Source: Anthostomella pinea (Eukaryota > Ascomycota > Sordariomycetes > Xylariales > Xylariaceae). From it: 64,000 nt of DNA. Position numbers and translations under genes: made by a program. The notes under the pieces are model-generated. The model had not been told where the DNA came from and ran no database searches. It saw only the letters and a program-made list of their open reading frames with translations. Numbering within the stretch: the stretch's first letter is position 1; each line of letters begins with the position of its first letter. The stretch lies in NCBI GenBank assembly GCA_963556695.1, contig CAUWAG010000006.1, positions 3,596,001 to 3,660,000 on the forward strand, given 5' to 3'. Below are positions 10,177-19,856 of this stretch, one piece after another.

Positions 10177-12272
10177 ATGAATCAGCAAGGCTCTGGCTGT
10201 AAGCTACATTGACGCTTTGTATCAGTGCAATTCCTGACGATCTAACTTCTGCAGACTCGCAATACTACCTAAACCCCTACCCAAACCAACAGACTACTCC
10301 GTATCCCGGATACGCAGCACCACAGCAGGCACAGCAGTTCTTCCGACCCTTTCCACAGAACGCTCCCACACCTCAACAGCAACCGCGCCGCCAACCACTG
10401 CCAACGCCGGTTACAGCGAGCCGCCAGAATGGCCAGAACTTGCAACAGGCCGTTCAAGATGGCAGCCCACCCGCAGACCCGGGCGCACCACCACCTGATC
10501 GCAGCTCACCGGACCTGGAAGATCGGCTGAGGAACGCGCTGCAGCAACATCAGCAACCCGGACAGAACCATGACAATAACGATGAAGACGAACAAAACGA
10601 TGACGCCGACGACCCGAACGAGCCAGTCTTCGCTATCCCAGCTCCGCCCGAAGGCAACTACGCCGGCGAAGCGGAGCTGGAGAAGAGCTTACACGCCTGG
10701 TCGCTCGAACATGGCTACGACATGGTCCGGCGAGCTAGCAAGAAGAACGCTATTGGCAAAATTTACAAGCATTACTACAATTGCAGTAAGCATGGTAAGC
10801 TCGCCAACACTGGAAAGCCCACTGCCACCACCGGAGTAAGGAGGAAGCGGAAGAGCAAGCGCACTGGCTGTCCCATGGGCTTGGCGGCTGTGGCGGTATA
10901 TCCAAGCAATCCGGAAGGGGAGTGGCAGATCAGGCATCGGACAACGCATCACAACCACGGCCCTGTGGAGGCTGTGGCGCTTGCTGGTCATCGCCGGAGA
11001 GCGAGGATGGGCGGCGTGGAGAAAGCGGTGGATGGTCTCTTCGCAATCGGCACGCCTGGCCCTCAGGTCCTACAGTTCCTTCAGCGCACCAAGCCGGATG
11101 GACTGTTCACAATGACGGATGTGGCGAACATGAAGCTCAAATGGAAGAAGTATGGCACGTCCACGCACTTGGTGAACCAATTTTCTCGAGATCCGGAGAA
11201 GGCGCTGGGCTTGCCATCGGCTTGCCTGCGATGCAGAGACAAAAGGGTCAGATGCGACAGCGCCAGACCCACCTGCCAACATTGCATCGAAGCAAGCGCG
11301 ACATGCGACTACGACCACGAGCCCGGGCAGGAGCACCCGAACACACAAGGCTCACCGGACGAAGCCCAAGATGACTCACTTATCGTACCCAACAGCGCCG
11401 TCCGTCGACGCCAGATACTGCAAGATCTCCAGAGCTTCCAGGCCGAATACGTCAAGCCCAAACGTCTGGAACTCAATAGCTCGTCCGTGGAGGTCCTTGC
11501 GCACTCGAGTTGTGGAAACGGGGACAGCTATAAGAGTATACCTACACTCCAGGGTGCGGGAGACTGGCAGACTTACAGCGATTCTTTCATCGAAGCTAGT
11601 CTGAAAGAGAACACTATCGAGACACTCACAGGCGCGAAGACCGAGCCTATCCGCCCACAATCCACTGAAGAGGGGCAAGAAGTGGAGGTGGAGGACTGGA
11701 ACGAGTACGTGAAACAACTCGCTATCTTCCACCGCCGAAACTTCGCTTTACTCGGGGCCCTGTTGGGCAGTCTTGCCCCTTCTTTCAGAACCAGAATCCA
11801 GGGGTTCAACAGGGCGTCAGAGGCGTGGAGAGCGTTGGAAGAAATGTGCTGTCCTCGCGGCTCCGACCAGGCGTTTAAGCTGTATATGGAGCTGCACAGT
11901 ATCACACTCCAGAGTTGTGGTGGTGAGCTGCAGAGCTACATTGGCTGCCTCGAGACAGCGTGGCACAACTTTTCGAGGCTGAAGCAATCGCAACAGTATC
12001 CTCATGGCCGTCATCACGCATTTGAGTCCACTCCACAGCACAAGAACGCAACCCTGTCCACTCGTACGCCCGGTACAGGAGCTGAGGTGGTGAGCGAAGA
12101 GGCATTGTGCTTCTTATTCTTGCGCAACCTGGGAGATGGCTACCGCCGATGGGTCGATACGCTGTGTCAGACTAGTAATATTGGCGGTTTTGGGACGGGC
12201 TTCAAGATTGGGTTTCGCGATCTTACGAAGAGGGCGGTGGAGTGGGAGGGGATGCAGAGGAGGAGTGGGTAG
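10177..12272 (+). CDS. FAR1-like / Zn2Cys6 / copia Gag-like fusion, putative DNA-binding regulator
   Basis: Exon 1 (10177..10198) encodes MNQQGSG; a GTAAGC..CTAAC..CTGCAG intron leads to exon 2 (10255..12272); 679 residues. Residues 8-135 are Gln/Pro-rich and disordered. Residues about 140-250 are FAR1-like: ELEKSLHAWSLEHGYDMV, a Cys in YYNCSKHGK, another in KRTGCPMGL, and HRTTHHNHGP, as in MULE transposases and plant FAR1/FHY3. A linker of the kind that precedes a MULE catalytic core follows, but the core is absent. Instead residues about 331-360 form a Zn2Cys6 cluster with spacing C-x2-C-x6-C-x6-C-x2-C-x6-C. Residues about 490-678 match the UBN2-type Gag of copia elements (AWRALEEMCCPRG, LQSYIGCLETAW, FLFLRNLGDGYRRWVDTL). 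Intact reading frame and a proper intron argue for a functional, domesticated gene. MITE copies lie about 165 bp before the start and after the stop. Confidence 0.8.
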
Positions 12273-12780
12273 ACTGGAGGAGCGCCATGATCGAGACATG
12301 GTTGTTCAACTCTTGACCGGCATCAATGAGCTCTCAGTAATACTGGACTGGGCCCCGCCTGCAGCAAGACTTCTTCCATCAGGTCGCATTCATTCTTGAT
12401 CAGGAAGAAGACCGCGCTGCGTTTGCAGGCGTCGGTACACTTAACCCTCATAAGTCTCCGTACACAACCTTCCAGCAAGCAACGGTATATTCATCAAATC
12501 GGAATAAGCACACCGGAATAACCAGTTTGATCTTTATTTACCATACTTGACGCTTAGTCTAGGGCGCTTATTCTAGTATTTCCAACTATCCCACTGGTTG
12601 TCTGGAATCTTGCCAACACGCGCATACGGAGACTTATGAGAGCTGGGTGTACCTGGGTACCGTTCCCCTGACCGCTCGGCTTCCGGTATGCTGGGCTTGG
12701 TGGCGAGTGAGGTGAACCCTGCAGCTCCTGGTAGAGGTTCGGCATTTGTTTCGAAACTACCTGTAAATGCTATCTATCCT
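12273..12780. other. Convergent intergenic region with MITE copy C
   Basis: Separates the tail-to-tail fusion regulator and protease genes. The intact MITE at 12438-12649 fills most of it; no coding region is seen. Confidence 0.55.
12438..12649. mobile_element. MITE copy C, full length, TA target-site duplication
   Basis: 212 bp. Left end CACTTAACCCTCATAAGTCTCC and right end GGAGACTTATGAGAGCTGGGTG are imperfect terminal inverted repeats, each bordered by TA (12436-12437 and 12650-12651), as for Tc1/mariner-type insertions. The interior order is reversed relative to copies A, B and D. No coding capacity. Confidence 0.85.
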
Positions 12781-15700
12781 TTAACTCGACCAAGCTATGT
12801 CGAGCTCCGCAGACTCAAGGCTCAACCAGTCATCCTCGTTCTCCTCGGACCCGAACGTCTTCAAAGACTTGGCCACAACCTTCACCGCCCCAGCGGGGAC
12901 TTGGGTCCCGTTCTGGAATTTTCCGTCCCATGTGACCAGGTAGTTCGCCCGTGTGGCTCGCTCGAATGAAGGGATACCGGTTGGGCCAAGTACCGCGCCG
13001 GAGTCTGCGCTGACGACGTCCCAAGCCACTGTTCTGAGGCCCATGCCAATGCTAACCTGCAAGATGGGCTGTTCCGCCGGCATATTGACGATCCTGCCCG
13101 GCTCGATGACGGGGCGCGGCTCCTCGCCCGGACCTGCGTTCGGGTCGGTCAGCCGCCATGTCAGGGTGTTGAGCGCAGGGGTGTCGTCCAGACTCCCGCC
13201 GATGCCCATGTAAGGGAGGGTGTAGTCGAATCCGTCGGTGCCGTTGAGAGCAATGTACCCCGACCACACGGGCAGCCGCGTGAGGTTGGCGTTAGGGGGT
13301 TCGGATGCGACGACCTCCACCTCGACCGAACCCCTGTTGCCTGGCACCGTCACCTGCGCGCCGGGCATGAACTGGAGGGTGGCGGCATCTTTGGTGTACA
13401 GGGTGTTCGTGATGTCGTCGTAGTCTGCTGGGGTTTTGAGGTCGGTCTCCGTGAAGGTGTACACGGTGCCCGCCGGAATGTTTGACAGGTCGTACGTGAT
13501 GGCGTCGGGGGACTCGTTCGTGATGGTGAAACTGAGCGTCGTGCGGTGTTCGGTGTTGTTGAACTGCAGGGTGTTGACGCTGATCACGCTGGGCGCGAAG
13601 GCGGCATTGTACGCCTGGACGAGCCCGCCTCCCTGCTGTGCCACCGAGGCAAGTTCGTTTCCAGGTGTGTCCCAGTCGTCACTCGGAGTGGCCCGGACGA
13701 GGGGCTTGGCCGTGGTGGCCAGGAGGCTCGAGAGGACTTTGCGGTCCTGGGTCTGCCGTGCCTCGGCCACCAAGGCGGCAACGCCGGCGGCGAAAGGGCC
13801 GGCGACAGAGGTGCCGGCCGTAATGACGTATAGAGACTTCCCTTCCTCGACGGGCGCCGTGGTGAGTATACTGGTCCCGGGCGCTGACACTTGCGTGGCG
13901 AGGTATCCGTCGAATGTCGGCCCCCACTGGCTGAAGGAGCTCATGCGACCGCCGTGGTAGGCGTCGCTGACTAGCTGCCGCTGCGGTCCGTTGGCCGTGG
14001 TAGTCATGTTCACGACCACGTCGGCGCCCGACTGTAGCAGCTGAAACCAGCTGGCGCCCGTGGCTACGTCCACCATGGCGAGTGCGAGGAGCGAGGTTTC
14101 CGTTACACGGGGCACCTCGATCCGCAGGCCCGCGTCGGTGTCGCTGTAGATAACGTACTTGGCGTTCTTTTCCCCGGCTGTGGTGGCGATGTCGTCGTCG
14201 GAGCAGCCCCCGCGACGCAGGAGCACAATACGCTCGCTCAAATCAGGCGTGTCATCGGGGAGCGGCTGGCACGCATCTGCGTCCAGGTTCGTCCACTGTA
14301 GTAAAACCAGTCAGCGGTTTTCTCCTCCAGTAGTACACAGAAGGAATGTATGGCTCAAGTAGAACCCATAGAGGCGGCTACTCACAAGCGGGAGTACTAT
14401 GTTGCCCCAGCCAGCATTGTTCGGCGACTCGCCGTCTCGCCAGTCGAACGAAACAGACCCGCCGACAGCGGTGGCGGTGTAGGTCGTGATATTGGCAAAA
14501 GCAATGTCCTGGTCGCCGTCGACCGAGCCGACACCAAAGGCGTCCGTTGCGTCGGCGCCGCTCGCGGTGTGGAAGATGCCGCTGCCGCCGTCGTTTCCGG
14601 CAGCGACCACGATCATGATGCCCTTGGCGGCCATGTTGTCGAAGGCCAGGTTCAGGGCGAGGTTGGTCCAGCCGTTGCCGAAGCCCAGCGAGTACACGAC
14701 GATGTGGACGTTGTCGTCGACGGCCTGCTGCAGCGCCGCGAGGAGCTTCTCGTCGTCGCCGCCCACGGTGCAGCCCGAGATCCCGTAGCTCCCTAGCTGC
14801 ACGCCGGGCGCCACGCCCGTGAACCCGACGGCGTTCTCCTGGGCTGCTATCACGCCGGCCAACGCCGTCGCGTGGCTCTTGCAGCTCGGATCGGTATTGT
14901 CGACGTCGACGGGCTCGAGGCAGTCTCGTCCGAACGAAACGAGACAGCCCTCTCCGAAACAGCCCTCTCCGAAACAGCCCTCTCCGAAACAGCCCTCTCC
15001 GAAACAGCCCTCTCCGAAACAGCCCTCTCCGAAACAGCCCTCTCCGAAACAGCCCTCTCCGAAACAGCCCTCTCCGAAACAGCCACCGAGAGCTGGGTGG
15101 TTGTAGTCGACCTGGTGGTGCCTGGTCAGTCAGTCCGCCTTTCAGGCTTGGATTCACGGGGGCGGGGAGGGCAAGGAGGGAAAGAGGGAGAGAGCCTACC
15201 GGTGCGTCGATGATCGCAATCTTGACTCCCTTTCCAGTGTAGCCGAGATCGCGCAGCTGGGTAACCTGGGTCGAGAGGTGGGTGGACGACGAGTTGTTCT
15301 CGGTCGGCCTCTGTCTCTTGTCAAGGAGCGAGAGTATCTCGGACGAGTTAGTGGCGCTCGCCACCACATTGATCTTGGGAAGCGCGTAGATCCGGACGGG
15401 CTCCGCGGCCCGCACCTCGGGAAGCTGGGCTATGACGGCCTGCGCATCCTCACTGCTGCCGTTGCTCTGCAGATGGATCGAGACGCCGTTGAGCAGGTCG
15501 GCGGAGAACTTCTTGCGAAGTGTTGTCTTGCTCCCCGTGGCCTTCTCAACTTGTCGGTCTGATAGCGGGACAACGAATCCGTGGTTAGGTCCGCGGTCTC
15601 ACATATCGAGTCATTGCGGAGGGCCACTTACATAACTTTTGTCGTCCTGGAACACGACGACGTAGGCGCCTTCGACGACGGTGGGCTCCTCGATCGTGGA

Positions 15701-15847
15701 CGCGATCTTCGCGAATCCGGTTGGCAGCGCTCCGGCTGTTACCGTAGTCGTGACCGAACTGGTAGTGTCTCGTCTGTAAGCTTTGCCCTCGGCCAGAAGG
15801 CCTGCCGGAAGGGCAAGGAGGGCTAGGGCCCGGACCAGGTAGACCAT
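12781..15847 (-). CDS. Secreted subtilisin-like serine protease (S8, vpr-like) with CFGEG repeats
   Basis: Four exons: 15632..15847, 15200..15544, 14386..15111 and 12781..14295; about 933 residues. Exon 1 gives a signal peptide (MVYLVRALALLALPAGLLAEG) and the start of an I9-type propeptide. The catalytic Asp is in KIAIIDAPVDY, His in SHATALAGVIAA, the oxyanion Asn in VVAAGNDGG and Ser in GTSVAGPFAAG. A protease-associated (PA) segment is interrupted by the last intron (LLRRGGCSDDD). A C-terminal Fn3-like extension follows, as in vpr-type proteases. Between the Asp and His, HPALGG is followed by nine exact CFGEG units. The exon 1/2 junction is awkward: the strong CAG acceptor at 15559-15561 is out of phase, and only the weaker GAG 14 nt downstream keeps the frame. 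The substitutions in the His and Ser motifs are unusual but keep the catalytic residues. Confidence 0.85.
14942..15084 (-). repeat. 15-bp minisatellite, 9 identical units, in protease exon 3
   Basis: On the minus strand the unit is TGTTTCGGAGAGGGC, repeated nine times without a mismatch and encoding Cys-Phe-Gly-Glu-Gly each time. The unit length is a multiple of three, so changes in copy number keep the frame. It lies between the catalytic Asp and His. Confidence 0.93.
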
Positions 15848-15881
15848 GATTACAGCACTATACCCAGGATTATTGGGGAAA

Positions 15882-15889
15882 TTTATAAA
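15882..15889 (-). promoter_or_regulatory. TATA box of the subtilisin-like gene
   Basis: TATAAA on the minus strand about 35 bp upstream of the start codon, which implies a very short 5' leader if used. Confidence 0.45.
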
Positions 15890-17932
15890 AGAGTGTCGTA
15901 GTTGCGATAACTAGTGTATTGTATTGTAGCAAGTAGTTCAAAAGGAGTGGCAGCCGACAAGAGCGTCAGCAGTCAAAACGAGCGGCACGTCAGAAGCTGA
16001 GGCTTCAACGGCAATTAGAGCGAACGAGTGCTGCTGTAGAAACAGATGCCATCTTCTCGTGATGAGAGGGGGGCTCGTGGCGACCTTTATAGGTTGGGAA
16101 TAAGGCTGTATACCATCACGTCGCCATTATAAAATCCATTGGTCCAGACCTTCACGTCGTCGTCGTCTAATTCATTGGCCAGACTTTCTTACTTGCCAAG
16201 CCAACCTCAATACCAGCAATGCGGCTCAGCACGTTTGCCAAGTCTATACCTAGGCATCGCACCATCCTTCACGAAGGCCAGCTGGGGTATGAGGCCAATG
16301 ATGAAGGCGCACGGCGAGCTTGGGTCACGGCGAAGATGGGGCGAATCCTTTCAACTGCTACTAATAAGTTACCCTGTACCATTCCATTCCATTGATCTTT
16401 GCGTTGATTATTTCAACCAACAACCAACAACCAACAACACGTCCGTCCGTCCATCTCGAATCTCAGCGGGAGCGAGAGCAAAGGGGGAAGCGCTGCCCAG
16501 AGACAGGAGAACAAAAACCTCAATTGTGCCTTTACCTGCTCAACTTCGGGTTCGGTAACGCTGGTCGGATAACTTGTTACCAAGTAGATACCCCAGAGTC
16601 TATCTGTCATCAAGTCCGCAAGTCCGCCCGCAACACCTGCTCTACTGTGTAAAGAGACAGACAGACAACGCTCATTTTGAAATCGCTCCCCTTTCCAGGC
16701 TCGCGGGCCCCATGGTGTCCAACCAACCTCTAACCGACTCCCGGCTGGCATTTCAATTCAATAAGTTCCTCAGGAATGAATGCATGCAATTGTGCCGCCC
16801 CTGCCCCCCCCCCAAATCCCCCTTGCATGACCTCACGGAACCGCAACGGCGCCCCGGCATCGTCCTAACGCTCACCCGCATGCGTGTTGGTGCCATGCTT
16901 TTTGATCAAAGGCGACGGACGTTCTGGTTGATATCGACGTGCTAGGTGCTGCTAATAATAACTCATTCATCAGCTGGACTAGGCAGCTGCAGCCAGCAGC
17001 CAGCTGCCTCTGCGAATGAATCCGAAATTACAAGTAAGGGGGGCCAGAGGAGACCAGACAGGGGTTGCTGTCCTTCTGTTGAATTCGAATTTCAATTGCG
17101 GCACGTTGAATCCGATAGGATCCCGTGCCGCATTTAGCGTCGCTGAAGGAGGTGTGCCCGGCCTGGTTCGGTAGGTATTGTCAACCTACACCAACGGAAT
17201 AAGAAAATGAAGTAGAAGGGAGAAGAAAGGGGCCGACAAGCTTCGCGGGAGAGCACGCACCAATACCGTACCGTGAGACGTCCCAGCAGATGGCGGTCTG
17301 GTTGGTAGGTAGTCATCAAATCGCAAGCCCGTCAATCGTCACGTAATCACGTAATCGCACAGCCAGGATATAAAAAGGGGATTTGTGGCTTTCGGCGGCT
17401 TCCTCGTCGTCTCATGACTAACGTATGATGGGCTCGGCGGGCGAAAGGGGGGAGTAGCAGACATTATATGCACAAGAATGCCTTACGACTGTGCTGTGTC
17501 CTCTCTTTTTTTCCTCTACTGTGCCAACCTGACCTTGGGGAGCGGGCTGACGGGTCTCGAGAGGAGTGCCTTGTGTGCTGAAACTTGGAAGCTTGAGAAA
17601 GGTAATAGATAAACTGAATACAAAAGGGGAAAGGGGTAATACCAGGGGCGTGCACTGACCGGGCTTCCTCGCCATCGATGGTGTAGTATGGTCTGATCTG
17701 GGGGTTGAATAACATAAGGTACTGAGTAGGCATTATGGGATCTGCATTCATTGGACGCCATGGTCACGATTCCCCATGATATCCTTCCGCGGTTCTTAGT
17801 CGGTCTGCTGACTACCCTATCGCTGGTAACTTCGGGTTGTGTTTCCATCCCATACCAGCACTGATAGCAGCCCTTAATCTGGCCATGTCTCCATACCCAT
17901 GCGAGTGAGTGAGCACACAGCGGCGGCGCCGT
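15890..17932. other. Intergenic, 2 kb, no gene recognised
   Basis: No frame has protein-like composition or conserved motifs. On the plus strand near 17350-17385 there is a tandem TCACGTAATCACGTAATCG followed by GATATAAAAAGGGG, which resembles a core promoter without an obvious downstream reading frame. Homopolymer C and T runs occur near 16805. Confidence 0.45.
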
Positions 17933-18686
17933 CTACACCTCGCCGAACTCCCTCAGTCCGTCTCCCTTGTCGATCCTCACGACCAGCATGGCGTACTGGT
18001 CGTTCTTCGCCTCGTCCCACACGACGTCCCCGTTCCCATCGACCGGGATAAGCGCCCTCGCCTCCGCAATCTGCTGCCTCATCGTCCGCGTCATCTTCAG
18101 GCTCTTTGTCTTGTACGCGGCCTTTACCGCCTCGGCCTCGGGCCAGGTGCGCTCGGGTCCCGGCGGCGTGGGCATGTATCGCCAGGGGACGCCGAACTCG
18201 GCCTCGAGCTGCGCCCCGACTTCCTGCCTGGCCACGCCCGCTGCGGCTGCCGCGGCGACGTAATAGTCCCAGATGATCTGCAGCGCCCGCGTCGAGGCGA
18301 GTCGGTTCTTATCTTCGGTAGTCTGGGGGACGCCGACCTTCAGTAACCTGGCGTACATGATGTTGAACAAAATTGCCATGTCTGCGTTGAGGGAGACGCC
18401 GTAGTTGTGCTCGCCGCGGCCGTAGATGCGGAAGGTGCGCGTGCCGTCCTTCTTGTAGCGGGACTGGGCTGCCCGTGCGTCGTCCGGGATGCCCAGCTTC
18501 GTCGACTCGTTCATCTTGTTGACGCTCGGGGCCAGTTTCTTGAGTCGGGCTTCTGAGATGCGCCAGCTGGGCTGCTGGCCCCTTTAGCAATCCGAGCATC
18601 TTCGCCCGGCCTAGTTCGGGGTGTTCCTGGCGGATCTCGCGGACCGCGTCGATGACTTCTTGGTCGGACGGCGTTTTGGCTTCCAT
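17933..18686 (-). CDS. Unknown conserved-looking protein, apparent single-base frameshift
   Basis: The start ATG at 18684-18686 opens MEAKTPSDQEVIDAVREIRQ.., but this frame loses protein character after GLLK. The second frame, one base out, supplies PSWRISEARLKKLAPSV and MNESTKLGIPDDARAAQSRY to the stop at 17933. The two join at the run GGGGCC (plus strand 18577-18582) with one surplus base, and no intron could account for a 1-nt shift. Read across the shift the product would be about 250 residues. The motif lGraKmLgLLK..PsWriSEaRLKKl looks like a fungal family I have seen as hypothetical proteins; I cannot assign a function. The remainder is soluble and Ala-rich with no membrane segment. Whether this is a real mutation or a sequence error cannot be decided here. 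Confidence 0.6.
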
Positions 18687-19151
18687 GGTGGTTTCGTTAA
18701 TCAAGACCTTGGCGCGACCGGGTTTTGGTAGGCGTCGAGTAATGGGGAAGGAAAATCGGCGTGGGAAGCTTGAAGTTGAAGGTGGGTGTGGAAGTTGAAG
18801 GTGCCAGATGGTGTATTGATTATCTGGCACAACAAGGCTCTTCTTCGTAGCCTTCTACACACGAAAGTGATGGCTGAGGTCTGGCGGGTACCTGGCAACA
18901 TGTCAAAATAGGAGCAGTGACAAACACAGGTTATCACAGCTGCCAGTGGCCTGGCAGAACCAGCAAAATGCTTGCGATGTCCCAAAGTATTATGCATTAA
19001 ACAACCCTTCCAGTTTATACGTAGCAGGTACGGTAGTCATTCCATTCATTCATAACCATGATCCCCTCCCCTCCCCTATCTCCTCACCTAAACCCCCCTC
19101 CCACCCATCCCTCCCTTCACAACACCCCCCCTATCACTCTTCAACCCTCAC
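18687..19151. other. Intergenic with pyrimidine-rich tract
   Basis: Holds the promoter of the frameshifted gene and the 3' flank of the cerato-platanin gene. A C/T-rich stretch at 19060-19160 (CCCCTCCC, CCCACCCATCCCTCCC) is the only notable feature. Confidence 0.45.
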
Positions 19152-19656
19152 TCACAACCCACAGTTCGAAACATCCACCTGCACAGCCGTCATATCAACG
19201 CGCCCCAACTGCGTCGCCTGGCCGTTCGTCAGCGCGTTCATAGCGTCGAGCGCGATGTTGAAGCCCGCGGCGGCGTGGTCGATGGCCAACACGTTGATAG
19301 AGATGCCAGTCGTCGGGTACGTCAGCTTCCAGCACGTGCCGCACTGGGCCGAGTTCCAGCCCGCGACGGCCTCCGCGGCGCCGATGTAGGGGAACTTCGG
19401 GATCGCGCCTTGTGTGGTCCAGCCGTAGCGCGTGATGAGCCCGTTGGCGCCGTCGGAGCAGGACACGACTGTCATGGCTCGCGACGCGTCGTCGTAGCCT
19501 GTGTCGTAGGCGACTGTGGGAGGGGTGTTAGCTTGGGTGTTTGGGATGTGTGGGAGTCTGGTTGGTTATGGGATGGGTATGTGCAAGAGACGTACCGGTG
19601 ATGGCCTGGGAGACGGCAGCGAGAGAGAGGAGCTGGATGAGGTTGGAGAACTGCAT
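19152..19656 (-). CDS. Cerato-platanin family secreted protein
   Basis: Two exons, 19596..19656 and 19152..19513, joined by a GTACGT..CACAG intron; 140 residues. Exon 1 encodes the signal peptide [18 protein letters not shown]. The mature protein has the family hallmarks: [26 protein letters not shown] near the N-terminus, CGTCWKLTY in the middle and a final VDVSNCGL, giving the four cysteines that form two disulfides. Cerato-platanins are small cell-wall or secreted double-psi beta-barrel proteins that bind chitin oligomers and can be recognised by plants. The length is normal and no defect is seen. A TATA box lies about 190 bp upstream. Confidence 0.95.
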
Positions 19657-19845
19657 CTTGGCGACTGGGTTGGATATCTCAAAGTGGGATGTCGACGAAG
19701 GTTTGAATGAGGCGATTTATTAAGTAGGTTCAGTTGAAGCGAGTGTGAGTGAGAGCTGGTATTAGGTCGTTATTGTACTGTTGAGTGAAGAAGGTTGATG
19801 ATGATAGCAGAAAAAAACTCTCCAGAAACAGCGTCCGCGGCAACC

Positions 19846-19854
19846 TTTATATAT
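19846..19854 (-). promoter_or_regulatory. TATA box of the cerato-platanin gene
   Basis: TATATAAAG on the minus strand, about 190 bp upstream of the start codon, in the position expected for a strongly expressed secreted-protein gene with a leader of about 150 nt. Confidence 0.5.
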
Positions 19855-19856
19855 CC

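Noticed and set aside
14378..15415. 345-codon frame with FRRGL repeats, and plus-strand frames with SETAL or SPKQP repeats
   Set aside because: The 15-bp minisatellite is open in several frames. Only the CFGEG frame connects the catalytic Asp and His of the subtilase.
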